The translations under genes and the position numbers were made by a program. Under the pieces are notes generated by a model. That model did not search any database. It was not told where the DNA came from and saw nothing but the letters and a program-made list of their open reading frames with translations. A stretch of DNA of 64,000 bases. Origin: Granulicella sp. L56. GTDB taxonomy: Bacteria > Acidobacteriota > Terriglobia > Terriglobales > Acidobacteriaceae. Shown here piece after piece: positions 53,429 to 62,847 of this stretch (positions within the stretch are counted from its first letter, which is position 1; every line of letters begins with the position of its first letter). The DNA lies in assembly GCF_009765835.1 (NCBI RefSeq), contig NZ_LMUS01000006.1:682001-746000 (forward strand). Direction: 5' to 3'.

Positions 53429-54106
53429 ATGAGAACAAGTTGTCAGGTAATCAGCAGGTTCATGCACGGCATTCCTGTGCTTGTCGCAGGTGCGGCGCTT
53501 CTCAGCGTTCCTTCCGCAATCGCGCAGATGCCTCCTGGAGGAGGGGGAGGAGGAGCGCAACAGACATCTCCGACCCAGCAGACTACACCTGGCACACAAC
53601 CGGGAGCGTCGCCCATGGATCAGGCTGCCAGCAGCAACCAGGACCCGAATGGACCCGCAGTCATGATGGACAAAGCATTTGTTCGACAGGCATTGCAAGG
53701 CGGGATGGCTGAAGTTCAACTTGGGCAACTCGCCCTGCAAAAGAGCAGCAACCCTGATGTAAAACAGTTTGCTCAGAAGATGGTCGACGACCATACCAAG
53801 CTTGGCGATGCCATGAAGCAGGTAGCGCAACAGATGAGCGTCAAACCGCCTGACTCGCTATCGGGCAAAGATAAATCGACGGTAGCTAAACTCGGCGCGC
53901 TAAACGGCGACGAGTTTGATAAGGCCTACATCAAAGACATGGTGAAAGACCATAAACAAGATGAGAAAGAGTTCAAGCAGGAGGCGCAGAATACCTCCAA
54001 TCCTGCGCTGAAAGACCTTGTTTCAAAGGGTGGGGAGATCATCGATCAACACCTGCAGATGATCGAGCAGATCGCTCAGAAGAATAATGTGGTTGCTTCA
54101 AAATAA
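53429..54106 (+). CDS. DUF4142 secreted protein
   Basis: A 225-residue protein with a signal peptide (VLVAGAALLSVPSAIAQ) and a Gly-rich then Gln/Thr/Pro-rich linker. A four-helix DUF4142 domain follows: QGGMAEVQLGQLALQKSSNP, then DVKQFAQKMVDDHTKLGDAM and DKAYIKDMVKDHKQDEKEFK. The fold is ferritin-like; function is unknown, with periplasmic or outer-membrane location. The ATG has AGGAG upstream; the frame opens 22 codons earlier without support. Confidence 0.88.
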   Translation: MRTSCQVISRFMHGIPVLVAGAALLSVPSAIAQMPPGGGGGGAQQTSPTQQTTPGTQPGASPMDQAASSNQDPNGPAVMMDKAFVRQALQGGMAEVQLGQLALQKSSNPDVKQFAQKMVDDHTKLGDAMKQVAQQMSVKPPDSLSGKDKSTVAKLGALNGDEFDKAYIKDMVKDHKQDEKEFKQEAQNTSNPALKDLVSKGGEIIDQHLQMIEQIAQKNNVVASK

Positions 54107-54138
54107 AGCAAGCTGAAATTTCTCGTAGATAAATCTGC

Positions 54139-54168
54139 AAAAAGGGCGCTCATCCAAGCGCCCTTTTT
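54139..54168. terminator. Bidirectional-looking terminator
   Basis: AAAAAGGGCGCT and AGCGCCCTTTTT form a perfect stem with a 6-base loop, with A and T tracts in the arms so that it could work on either strand. It follows the DUF4142 gene. Confidence 0.85.
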
Positions 54169-54271
54169 GCTGTCTGCCGAAGCGCGGCGAATTGCGATTA
54201 GTATAGGTGCGTCAGCAATTCACGCAAAGTTGGCGCCCTTCCCTGCGCGCAGCTATTCCTCCGGAGAAATC

Positions 54272-56359
54272 ATGATGCAGCCGATTCGAAAACTCCTTCC
54301 GCTCGCTTTTGTAACCCTTTTCATCTTCTCTGCCCTGGGTACACCCACACAGGCACAACCGCAATCTCAGCCCGAGACACAGCCGCCGATCTATCTTGGC
54401 ACTGCATGGTATCCCGAGCAATGGCCGGAGTCGCGCTGGGACGCTGACCTCACCTTGATGCAGCAGGCAGGGATTCGCTTCGTGCGCATCACGGAGTTTG
54501 CGTGGTCGTCGATTGAGCCCGAAGAGGGTGTGTACAAGTTCGACTGGGTAGACCATGCCATCGCCGATGCGGCACAACACCACATCTTTGTTGTGCTGGG
54601 AACGCCTACGGCGGCTCCTCCGGCGTGGTTGACGCAGAAGTATCCGGAGACGCTGCGGATTAAAGAAGATGGACGTCCGGACGAGCATGGCAACCGCGAG
54701 CAGTTCAACTGGGCCAATCCAAAGTATCGTGAACTTTGCCGCGGCATCGCTGAAAAGATGGCGCAGCGTTATGGACATAATCCCAACGTTATCGGCTGGC
54801 AGATCGACAATGAATACGCAGCCGAATCATACGGCCCCGATGTGCAGAAGCAGTTTCAGGACTGGCTGAAGGCGCGCTACGGCACACTCGACAACTTGAA
54901 TGAGCGCTGGACGACCGCCTACTGGAGCGAGACCTATTCAGACTGGTCACAGATTCCCATCGAGGAGAAGAGCGGCAATCCGGGATTGCTGCTCAGTTGG
55001 AAGCGGTTCGTCTCGGACACCTACAGGAGCTACCAGAAGAACCAGCTCGATGTGATCCGCGCCAACAGCGACAGGCGGCAGTTCATCACAACCAACATGA
55101 TGGGATGGTTCGATGGCTACGATCACTACACGGTCTCGCAGGACCTCGATCTCGCATCATGGGACGACTATGTTGGGCGCGGCCATCTCGATCCCTATCG
55201 CAACGGCGCAGCGCATGATCTGACGCGGGGATTTCTGCGCAAGAACTTCTGGGTGATGGAGACGCAGCCCGGATTCGTGAATTGGGCTCCGGTGAATACC
55301 GTGCTCGATAAGGGCGAGGTCCGCGCGATGGCGTGGCACGATGTCGGCCATGGCGCGGATGCGGTGAGCTACTGGCAATGGCGCTCCGACCTCAACGGAC
55401 AGGAAGAGCTGCATGGCACGCTGATCGGAGCGGATGGAACTCCGGTTCCGGTCTATTCCGAGGTCGCACAGATCGGGAAAGAGTTTGCCAAGGCTGGTCC
55501 GGCGCTGGCGGGGACAAGCGTTCATTCGCAAGTCGCGATTCTTCACTCCTACGACAGTCGATGGGCCATCAACTGGCAGCGGCACAATCAGGCTTTCGAT
55601 CCGGTGACGCAGCTTGTGAGCTACTACAAGCCGTTGCGCGAGGTCGCGCAGTCGATCGACATCGTGCCGCCTACGACGCCGCTCGATGGCTACAAACTGG
55701 TAGTTGCGCCGGGGCTTGAGGTGATCTCGGAAGCCGAGGCCGAAAACCTGATCGCCTATGTCAAGAATGGCGGACACCTTGTTCTGGGGCAGCGCACTGG
55801 AATGAAGAACGAGGACAACGGGCTGTGGCCGGAACGCGAACCCGGTCCGCTGGCGGCACTGCTTGGAGGGAGAGTCGATCAGTTCTATGCGATCGACGAC
55901 AAGCCGGAGGACACGGTTCCCGTCACCGGAATATGGGGCAATACCACCTCGAAGATATGGGCAGAGCAGCTTAGCACTTCAGCTCCGGATACGAAGGTGC
56001 TGATGCGCTATGGCAAGAGCAACGGCTGGCTGGACGGCCAGCCCGCCGTAATTACTCGCAAGGTGGGCAAAGGCCAGATCACTTACATTGGCGCGTGGAT
56101 GGACGAGCCGACGATGCTGAAGGCTGCGAAGTGGATGGCGGAGACCAGCGGCGTTACAGCGGCGTTTGGGCCTGTGCCGGGCAGCGTCGACGTCTATCCG
56201 CGCGAGGGAGATGGAAAGAAAATCTTCATTCTGGTCAACTTCAACAAGGCAACGCAAACCGTCACGCTTCCTGCAATGATGCGTGACGTGCTCGATGACA
56301 AAGAGGTGCGCACAGTGTCGCTCGATCACTACGGGGTGGCCGTATTGCAGTCGAAGTAG
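54272..56359 (+). CDS. Secreted beta-galactosidase (GH42)
   Basis: Hydrolyses terminal beta-galactosides, probably galactan or arabinogalactan fragments. It has 695 residues with a signal peptide (LLPLAFVTLFIFSALGTPTQ). GH42 motifs are GTAWYPEQWPESRWDADLTL and VRITEFAWSSIEPEEG. The acid/base Glu is in GWQIDNEYAAESYG and the nucleophile Glu in FWVMETQPGFVNW. A trimerisation domain and a beta-sandwich follow. A CCGGAG precedes tandem ATGs; the upstream 35 codons of open frame are not supported. Export is unusual for GH42, which is often cytoplasmic. Confidence 0.93.
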   Translation: MMQPIRKLLPLAFVTLFIFSALGTPTQAQPQSQPETQPPIYLGTAWYPEQWPESRWDADLTLMQQAGIRFVRITEFAWSSIEPEEGVYKFDWVDHAIADAAQHHIFVVLGTPTAAPPAWLTQKYPETLRIKEDGRPDEHGNREQFNWANPKYRELCRGIAEKMAQRYGHNPNVIGWQIDNEYAAESYGPDVQKQFQDWLKARYGTLDNLNERWTTAYWSETYSDWSQIPIEEKSGNPGLLLSWKRFVSDTYRSYQKNQLDVIRANSDRRQFITTNMMGWFDGYDHYTVSQDLDLASWDDYVGRGHLDPYRNGAAHDLTRGFLRKNFWVMETQPGFVNWAPVNTVLDKGEVRAMAWHDVGHGADAVSYWQWRSDLNGQEELHGTLIGADGTPVPVYSEVAQIGKEFAKAGPALAGTSVHSQVAILHSYDSRWAINWQRHNQAFDPVTQLVSYYKPLREVAQSIDIVPPTTPLDGYKLVVAPGLEVISEAEAENLIAYVKNGGHLVLGQRTGMKNEDNGLWPEREPGPLAALLGGRVDQFYAIDDKPEDTVPVTGIWGNTTSKIWAEQLSTSAPDTKVLMRYGKSNGWLDGQPAVITRKVGKGQITYIGAWMDEPTMLKAAKWMAETSGVTAAFGPVPGSVDVYPREGDGKKIFILVNFNKATQTVTLPAMMRDVLDDKEVRTVSLDHYGVAVLQSK

Positions 56360-56465
56360 ATTTGGCGCAGATTGGCAAAGAGGAGCCGGGGCTATGGCGT
56401 CCGACTCCTTTTGCTACTTACCGATCCGTACAGACCTGGGTTTGGGGCGGTAAGTAAGGTGAAAG

Positions 56466-56579
56466 CTAAAGGCTCGAAGTGTCAGACTGCTTTGACTTTG
56501 CAAGGGAAAACTGATCACGAAGCTGGATGAAACCGATAACAAGAACCGCAAGCAGAGCTGGGATAAACAAAAGGTACAT
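56466..56579 (-). CDS. 37-residue single-pass membrane peptide
   Basis: A tiny gene with a strong AGGAG six bases before ATG. It encodes MYLLFIPALLAVLVIGFIQL then RDQFSLAKSKQSDTSSL: one hydrophobic helix followed by a short charged, Ser-rich tail. The form is that of accessory subunits such as CydX or KdpF, but no family is assigned. It lies in the space after GH42 and downstream of mqnE on the same strand, about 320 bases away. The space 56,580-56,899 holds no other supported gene; a 6-base-arm hairpin TAGGCT/AGCCTA lies at 56,850-56,864. Confidence 0.6.
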   Translation of the reverse strand: MYLLFIPALLAVLVIGFIQLRDQFSLAKSKQSDTSSL

Positions 56580-56899
56580 TAAGGTCTCCTATTGACGAAG
56601 ATGCAATGTAAAGCGAGTTCCCTGCGCCCCTGGATGCAAGCGATCAGATCGTGCCTATGGGATGGGTGGAAGCAAGTAAGCTGCCAAATGTGAAAACCGG
56701 AATAATTTACTTATTTCTGGGTTTTCTACAGGCAGCACGAGATATTCGCGGCCTTTTGGGAAAAACTTTTCCTGCAATCTATCGCGGGAAAGGAAAAAAA
56801 ATGCAGAGGCGTTAGCGGGCGTTGCTAAAAATGAAGTCAACAAAGCACATAGGCTTGGAGCCTACTGCTGCCGCCTGTTTTTACTGGCTTAGCCTCTGC

Positions 56900-58051
56900 T
56901 CAGACCGCGACGGTGAACGTGTCTTCGCTACGCGTCACAGCCCGGTACAGGGTGTCACGCTCGAAGGGCACACGACCCGCCTCGGTAATAAGGCGGATGA
57001 GGTCCGTACGACGCATTCCCTGGGGTGTCGTCGCTCCGGCATCGTGGTAGATCTTCTCCTCGACGACCGTGCCGTCGATATCGTCGGCTCCGAAGCGAAG
57101 GGCGATCTGCGCCATCTTCGGCGACACCATCTGCCAGTAGCTCTTGATATGGGAGAAGTTGTCGAGCATCAGGCGGCCAATGGCGATCTGCTTGATGTCG
57201 AGCACCCCGGTGGTGCGCGGAATGTGCGCAAGCGCGGTGTGGTCAGGGTGGAACGCCAGCGGGATAAAGGTCTGGAAGCCGCCAGTCTCGTCCTGCACGG
57301 CGCGCAGTCTCACCATGTGGTCCACGCGGTCTTCGTCGTTCTCAACATGGCCGTAGAGCATGGTCGCGTTGGAACGCAGGCCCATCTGGTGGGCCGTTTT
57401 GGCAGTCTCCAGCCACTCGCCGCCGTCGATCTTGTGGTCGCAGATGATGTGCCGGACACGGTCGGCGAATATCTCCGCTCCGCCGCCAGGCATGGAATCG
57501 ACACCTGCGTCCTTCATGTGCTGCAGGGTTTCAGGAATCGTCATCTTGCCGCGCTTGGCGAGGAACGCCACCTCGACCATGGTGAACGCCTTTACGTGTA
57601 CCTTGGGAAAGCGCTGCTTGAGGCCGCGCACCAAGTCCATGAAGTATTCAAAGGGCAGGTCGGGATGCAGGCCGCCGACAATATGAAATTCAGTGATCGC
57701 TTCTGAATAGCCCGAGCCAGCCGTCTCCCATGCCTCTTCGAGCGCCATGGTGTAGGTTCCAGCCTCGCCCTTCTTGCGCCCAAAGGCACACAAGCGGCAG
57801 GAGGCGACACAGACATTGGTGGGATTGATGTGGCGGTTGACGTTGAAGTAAGCCAAGTCGCCGTGCAGCCGTTCGCGAACGAGGTTGGCCAGCCAGCCGA
57901 CGGCCAGGATATCGCCGCTGCGGTAGAGCGCTACGCCATCGTCAAAGCTGAGCCGCTCGCCACGCTGCACCTTCTCCGCAATGGGCAGGAGGGAGGCATC
58001 GTCTGTCTGAAAAGAGTGGCGCGGGCGCGCTGCTGCCGAGGGAAGACTCAT
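56900..58051 (-). CDS. mqnE: Aminofutalosine synthase MqnE (menaquinone synthesis)
   Basis: Radical SAM enzyme of the futalosine route to menaquinone, joining dehypoxanthine-side chorismate product to SAM. It has 383 residues. The cluster-binding Cys81-x3-Cys85-x2-Cys88 is in NVCVASCRLCAFGRKKGEAG. YFNVNRHINPTNV just before it and EFHIVGGLHPDLPFEYFMDL after are features shared by MqnE and MqnC, with the AGTYTMALEEAW region favouring MqnE. The rest of the pathway is not in the window. Confidence 0.92.
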   Translation of the reverse strand: MSLPSAAARPRHSFQTDDASLLPIAEKVQRGERLSFDDGVALYRSGDILAVGWLANLVRERLHGDLAYFNVNRHINPTNVCVASCRLCAFGRKKGEAGTYTMALEEAWETAGSGYSEAITEFHIVGGLHPDLPFEYFMDLVRGLKQRFPKVHVKAFTMVEVAFLAKRGKMTIPETLQHMKDAGVDSMPGGGAEIFADRVRHIICDHKIDGGEWLETAKTAHQMGLRSNATMLYGHVENDEDRVDHMVRLRAVQDETGGFQTFIPLAFHPDHTALAHIPRTTGVLDIKQIAIGRLMLDNFSHIKSYWQMVSPKMAQIALRFGADDIDGTVVEEKIYHDAGATTPQGMRRTDLIRLITEAGRVPFERDTLYRAVTRSEDTFTVAV

Positions 58052-58072
58052 ACTACAATTCTATTCCTTCTT

Positions 58073-60136
58073 CTAAGGCCGGGCGATGATCGCCGGTTTT
58101 GCGGATGTCTCGGTCGTGGTGGATGCCTCAGTATTGCTCGACACTTCCTTCGAAGCCACCATGCGCGGTTGCACCACGATGCCGTCAAACAGGGTTGCGC
58201 CCACCAGATGATCGCCGACAGGCCGAGCCAGCCGAAGCGACCAGCCTGCGTTCCAGTACTGCACATTTCTGTCGGGCAGATGGACGGCGTAGACAATGGT
58301 GTTTTTGTTGTTGGCCGTAATCAGGATGCGCTGTGCCCGCGCGTCGTAGAAGAGATTGCTCACATCGTGGATGGAGAACCGGCTCATGGTATGCCAGGTC
58401 GCGCCTTCGTCTTCGGAGAAGAAGACGCCTTCGCGGCCACCGATCCATAGGCTACCGGCTCCATCAACGGCCACGGCAGCAAGCTGCGTGACGGCCGACG
58501 GCAAGCTCACCGTCTTCCACTTCTGGCCATTGTCCATTGAAAGGGAGACGCTGTTCAGATCGGCTACCGCTGCCATGGACCGGGCGGCGGCGACCAACCG
58601 CCAGCTCTGTCGTCCCAGGCCGGGCGTCAACTGCCAGTTCTGGCCAGCGGTTACGCTCTGCAACAGGCCGTCAGTCGTGGCGGCGTAAAGGGTATCGCCC
58701 GACCGCGCGATCGCATTGACGCTGCCGTCGAATGGGTCTGCGCGGAGATGCCGGGGAGCAGCAACGACTGCCGTCCGACCCGAACGTCTTGCGCCAAGCC
58801 TCTTTGGAGATGCCACCGCTGCGGCCTGAAGGCTCACACCGTCGACGCGGTTCCAAAGCTGCCCCTGAAGCCGATAGAGACCATGGGCGGTGCCCGCGAT
58901 GATGGTCCCGTCCGACGCTTGTCCCAGGCTGAAGACATCGCTGCCATTCAAGCCCGCGCTGAGTTGGTTCCAGGTCAGTCCGCCATTGTTGCTGACAAAT
59001 ACTCCGCCCCACTCCTTGTCGTTGACCACGCCGACGTAGATGGTTGCCGGATGCTCGTCATCCTGCACATAGGCCACGATCTGGCGCGAGGAGAAGCCGC
59101 TATTGGAGGGCAGGAAGCTCATCCCTCCATCGTTGCTGGCCAGCACGCCGCCTCGGTCCGTCGCCAGAAGGACGCGGTTTGCATCGGATGGATCGACGTA
59201 CACATCGTTCACGATCACTTCGGGGCCGGTCGTACGCAGCCATGATTTGCCGGAGTCGCTGGAGCGGAACAAGCCCTCTGTTGTCCCAGCAAAAACAATG
59301 TTCAGGTGCTGCGGGTCCTGCATCAGCACGCGCGTTCTGCGGGCAGTGGAGGGGATACCTTGTATTTTCTGGAATTTGAGGCCCTGGTCTTCACTCTTGT
59401 AGATGCCGGAGCAGGCACTGGCGTAGACGGTGGTTGGCTGCTTGGGATCGACGATGATCGAAAACACATCGGAGTCGTCGATGATTCCCTCTTTGATGTT
59501 TTTCCAGTGCTCTCCGCCGTCGGTCGTCTTCCACGGCAGGTGCCACGTTCCGGCATAGATGATCTGTGGATCGACCGGATCAATCGCGATCGATTCGACC
59601 TCATGCAATTCTTTGCTGCCTTCGGGGCTGATGAGCTTCCAGTGAACGCCGCTGTCGGTCGAGCGATAGACGCCAAGCAGCGTACCGGCGATGACGGTCC
59701 TGGAATCGGAGGAAGAGGCAGCAAGGGAACGAATGGATTGCCCCTTCATGTCATTGTCGCTGCTCCAGGTGATGCCTCCGTCCTTGCTGTCGTAGAGACC
59801 GCCATAGGTGCTGCCCAACACCCACGCACCCACGAGAATATGTTTAGGGTTGGATTTGTCGATGACGATGGAATCCAGCACCAGATCGTTGAGCCCTCCC
59901 ACAAGTGCAAGACGCTTCCAGTTATGGCCGCGATCATGGGACTCGTAGATCCAGCCGTTCAGCGCTCCCAGGTACAGATGCGAGGCATCCAGAGGATCGG
60001 CTACCACCGTCCTCGCGTCCCCGCCGTCCGGGCCAAAAGGCAACCAGGTGGCCGCGTTGCCACGCAGGCAGGTGAAGGCAAGGAACAATGCAAGGAAAGA
60101 GATTTGAAATCTGTACCGTCGGGTCAACGTATTCAT
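58073..60136 (-). CDS. Secreted Asp-box (BNR) beta-propeller protein
   Basis: A 687-residue exported protein with signal peptide (FQISFLALFLAFTCLRGNAA). It contains at least ten Asp-box units of the form S-x-D-x-G-x-x-W, such as SHDRGHNWKRL, SKDGGITWSSD, STDSGVHWKLI, TTDGGEHWKNI, SSDSGKSWLRT, SNNGGLTWNQL and SEDEGATWHTM. This is typical of two stacked or long beta-propellers of the sortilin/YCF48/xyloglucanase-like kind. No catalytic pair can be pointed to. The C-terminal 30 residues are Thr/Ser/Glu-rich. Confidence 0.88.
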   Translation of the reverse strand: MNTLTRRYRFQISFLALFLAFTCLRGNAATWLPFGPDGGDARTVVADPLDASHLYLGALNGWIYESHDRGHNWKRLALVGGLNDLVLDSIVIDKSNPKHILVGAWVLGSTYGGLYDSKDGGITWSSDNDMKGQSIRSLAASSSDSRTVIAGTLLGVYRSTDSGVHWKLISPEGSKELHEVESIAIDPVDPQIIYAGTWHLPWKTTDGGEHWKNIKEGIIDDSDVFSIIVDPKQPTTVYASACSGIYKSEDQGLKFQKIQGIPSTARRTRVLMQDPQHLNIVFAGTTEGLFRSSDSGKSWLRTTGPEVIVNDVYVDPSDANRVLLATDRGGVLASNDGGMSFLPSNSGFSSRQIVAYVQDDEHPATIYVGVVNDKEWGGVFVSNNGGLTWNQLSAGLNGSDVFSLGQASDGTIIAGTAHGLYRLQGQLWNRVDGVSLQAAAVASPKRLGARRSGRTAVVAAPRHLRADPFDGSVNAIARSGDTLYAATTDGLLQSVTAGQNWQLTPGLGRQSWRLVAAARSMAAVADLNSVSLSMDNGQKWKTVSLPSAVTQLAAVAVDGAGSLWIGGREGVFFSEDEGATWHTMSRFSIHDVSNLFYDARAQRILITANNKNTIVYAVHLPDRNVQYWNAGWSLRLARPVGDHLVGATLFDGIVVQPRMVASKEVSSNTEASTTTETSAKPAIIARP

Positions 60137-60197
60137 CCAGTTCTACAAGCTCAATGTTATAAGCATAAGCCGTAGCGCGATAATCGCGCTCAACACA

Positions 60198-60230
60198 AAG
60201 GCCGACTGGGAACCAACCCAGTCAGCCTTT
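60198..60230 (-). terminator. Terminator after the OmpA-like gene
   Basis: AAAGGC(C)GACTGGG and CCCAGTC(A)GCCTTT form a stem with one mismatch and a 6-base loop; T-rich sequence lies on both sides, so it could act in either direction. Confidence 0.75.
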
Positions 60231-60251
60231 TGTGCCTTTATTACACGTTAT

Positions 60252-61874
60252 TTACTTCTTGTGGCGACGAGCATGGTGCTTGACGGGAGCCATGACTGCA
60301 CTCTCATCCACTGCGGTGATACCGGTGCTGTCCAGCGTGGCGCCAGCAGGGATCAGGGTCGTCGTTACCGTCTTGCCATCCTGCGTTCCGGTGTAAACCG
60401 AGATGCGGCTGGCGTCGATGCCCTTCTCCTTGACCAGGTAGTCCTTGGTGTTGACAGCACGCTTGGCGGCCAGATCGGTGCCATGCTTCTCGGTGCTGGC
60501 TGCGTTGCCGACCAGCGCGAGCTTCGCGTCAGACGACTGCTGCAGTTTGAGGGAGACGTCATCGAGGCAGGCCTTGCCTTCGTTGTCGACACGGACCGGG
60601 CGGCGCTTGTCACGCTCGAAGTTGACCGAGCAGAGGCTGCTGACCGTTGGTGCCGGCGGCGGTGGCGGCGCGGCGATGGTGACGCTGGTGGTCGACGATG
60701 CAGTCTGACCCTTATCGTCCACCACGTTGCAGGTGACGGTAATGGTGCCAGGCGCTGCGCCTGCGGTGCTCAAGGTTGCCGTGTTGCCGTTGCCGCTGAC
60801 CGTACCCTCGGTGGCGCTATAGCTATAGGTCAGAGGACGGTTCTGCGGGCTGACACCTTCTGCCGTAATCGTGGCGGAATCGCCAGGATTCAGGCTGGAA
60901 GGATTGGCCGAGCAGCTGATGGTTGGCGGCTGGAAGGCTTCGACCGTGTACTGGGCCGTGCAATCTGCCATCTGACCAGGCTTGTTGCCCTCGGTTACGT
61001 GGCCCTTGGCCGTGTAGGTTCCGGGAGCAGCACTCTTGGTGTCGATGTTGGCTACATTGGAAGTGCCGGTGATCGTGCCGCCGTCAGCAGTCCAGTTGTA
61101 GGTCGCCGTCTTCTTGGGGTTGAGGTTCAGAGCGGTACCGGTGACGGTCAGAGGATCGCCAGGGTAGCCCTGTGCAGGCGAGACAGCGCAGGAGTAGGTG
61201 ACGGGCGGCGGCGGAATGACATGGCCGAAGTGCGTCACGATACCGGTGCTGAGGTCCACGCCGCTGAGGTTCGCACGACCACCCATCACGCCACCCGTTG
61301 GGGGAGCAGTATAGGGGCCGAAGCTGGTGTGAACATAGCGGTAATCCGCCTCGAAGAGACGCAGCGAGAAGCGGTTGTTGAGAAACGGCAGATCGTAGTC
61401 CATGCCGCCGCCGGCCGTCAGAGTCGGGCCCCAGGTGTAAGGCTCGTGGTACGGGAAGGGAGCTTCGCTGTTCGGTCCACCGAGCTTGGCGCCCCCGACC
61501 AGGCCGTGCGCGAACAGGGTGAAGTTCTGCATCGGAGCGCGGAAGATCGGACCGGCAGATGCCGAGTACAGGCCATCATTGTTGCCGTCCGGATGCGCCA
61601 CGAAGTTCACTTCGCCGCCGAAGTACTTGTTGAAGTAGTAAGCGCCGCTGCCAATGGCTCCGAGATCGACTGAAGAGTAATTAATCCCGGCGGGCTTTAC
61701 CTGTCCATGGGCTCCAAAATAGGAGTAACCGGTGAAGATATCCACTCGCGAAGGGTTAGGCCCCAGGGGGGCGGTTGTGCTGGGCGTCTGTGCGCCCAGA
61801 GTGGCTACTCCAAGGCTGACTGCACATGCAGCCAGTACGAACCGGCCTACACTACGAAACGGGCGATGAACCAT
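60252..61874 (-). CDS. OmpA-like outer membrane protein with Ig-like repeats
   Basis: A 540-residue exported protein in three parts. After the signal peptide there is an N-terminal beta-barrel of about 200 residues (SRVDIFTGYSYFGAHGQVKP and FEADYRYVHTSFG are typical OmpA-barrel strands). Two Ig-like or PKD-like domains follow (starting near CAVSPAQGYPGDPLTV and CSANPSSLNPGDSATI). A C-terminal OmpA-like peptidoglycan-binding region includes LALVGNAASTEKHGTDLAAK, then RAVNTKDYLV. It probably tethers the outer membrane to the wall. A GGAGGAAG precedes the ATG. Confidence 0.9.
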   Translation of the reverse strand: MVHRPFRSVGRFVLAACAVSLGVATLGAQTPSTTAPLGPNPSRVDIFTGYSYFGAHGQVKPAGINYSSVDLGAIGSGAYYFNKYFGGEVNFVAHPDGNNDGLYSASAGPIFRAPMQNFTLFAHGLVGGAKLGGPNSEAPFPYHEPYTWGPTLTAGGGMDYDLPFLNNRFSLRLFEADYRYVHTSFGPYTAPPTGGVMGGRANLSGVDLSTGIVTHFGHVIPPPPVTYSCAVSPAQGYPGDPLTVTGTALNLNPKKTATYNWTADGGTITGTSNVANIDTKSAAPGTYTAKGHVTEGNKPGQMADCTAQYTVEAFQPPTISCSANPSSLNPGDSATITAEGVSPQNRPLTYSYSATEGTVSGNGNTATLSTAGAAPGTITVTCNVVDDKGQTASSTTSVTIAAPPPPPAPTVSSLCSVNFERDKRRPVRVDNEGKACLDDVSLKLQQSSDAKLALVGNAASTEKHGTDLAAKRAVNTKDYLVKEKGIDASRISVYTGTQDGKTVTTTLIPAGATLDSTGITAVDESAVMAPVKHHARRHKK

Positions 61875-62091
61875 TGAACTTCCTCCGCTAAAATTCTTTC
61901 ATTGTTCACAAGCCTATTGGCTCGTTTAGTTTAGTTCGATTCAGTACAGCTTACGTTGGTTGTGAGCCGTACCAGTTAAAAAGCTACTTTCGGCTACTAT
62001 CTTTTCAATACTTTACCAGCCGTAATTCTTAAAAGACCCTACTTATCTCCCAGAACGAACCTTGCAAGTTATTAGCCTTTAACCATCTAAA

Positions 62092-62709
62092 TCACGACAA
62101 ATTGAGGGTCTTTTTCAGTGAGCCGCGCTCGTGCTGAATCTTTTCCTGCAACAACGTGATGGCATATAACAACTGTTCCGGACGCGGCGGGCACCCGGGA
62201 ACATAAATATCGACGGGAATTACCTGGTTGACGCCCTGCAACAACGCGTAGTTGTTGAAGACGCCGCCCGACGTAGCGCAAGCCCCCATCGAAATAACCC
62301 ATTTCGGCTCCGGCATCTGCTCGTAAAGCCGTCGAATCACGGGCGCCATCTTCTGCGAGACCCGTCCCGCGATAATCATCAGATCGCTCTGCCGGGGGGA
62401 TGGCCGGAAGACCTCCGCCCCAAAACGGGCAATATCGTACCGCGAGCCTCCCATCGACATCATCTCGATAGCGCAGCACGCAAGGCCAAATGTCATGGGC
62501 CAGATGGAATTCTTCCTCACCCAGTTGATAGCGCCATCGAGCGACGCCAGAACGATGCCCTCCGGCTGGTCGTATCCCCAGCTCACTTCTTCCAGCTTCT
62601 CCTGGTTTTTGCCAAAGCTGTCCAAAGCGCCGAAGAAGTAGCGATCATTCTTTTGCGGAACCGCGGTCGGACGTCCGCTGCTCGTTGTTTCGTTGGGTGC
62701 TGTACTCAT
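62092..62709 (-). CDS. nuoB: NADH-quinone oxidoreductase subunit B
   Basis: Carries the terminal iron-sulphur cluster N2 of respiratory complex I. It has 205 residues with the four cluster Cys in [24 protein letters not shown] and [13 protein letters not shown]. The start ATG leaves a short polar N-terminus; a second ATG thirteen codons upstream is possible and neither has a clear Shine-Dalgarno. No other nuo gene lies beside it: OmpA-like gene downstream and glnD upstream. Confidence 0.96.
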   Translation of the reverse strand: MSTAPNETTSSGRPTAVPQKNDRYFFGALDSFGKNQEKLEEVSWGYDQPEGIVLASLDGAINWVRKNSIWPMTFGLACCAIEMMSMGGSRYDIARFGAEVFRPSPRQSDLMIIAGRVSQKMAPVIRRLYEQMPEPKWVISMGACATSGGVFNNYALLQGVNQVIPVDIYVPGCPPRPEQLLYAITLLQEKIQHERGSLKKTLNLS

Positions 62710-62847
62710 ATATCTAATAATAAAACCGATGTCGCCCGCCGACGACATTTTTCATGCAATTGGCAAACATTTGCACAAACTTAGGTCAAAACATGTGATG
62801 CGATGCCGCTAAATCTACTCAGGTTGTCCAGTTACAGAAAAAATATC

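Noticed and set aside
56655..56843. 62-residue minus-strand frame after mqnE
   Set aside because: No ribosome binding site, odd composition and no family resemblance; probably chance.
60261..61673. Long plus-strand frame opposite the OmpA-like gene
   Set aside because: Antisense shadow in high G+C DNA; Arg/Gly/Val-rich with no recognisable domain.
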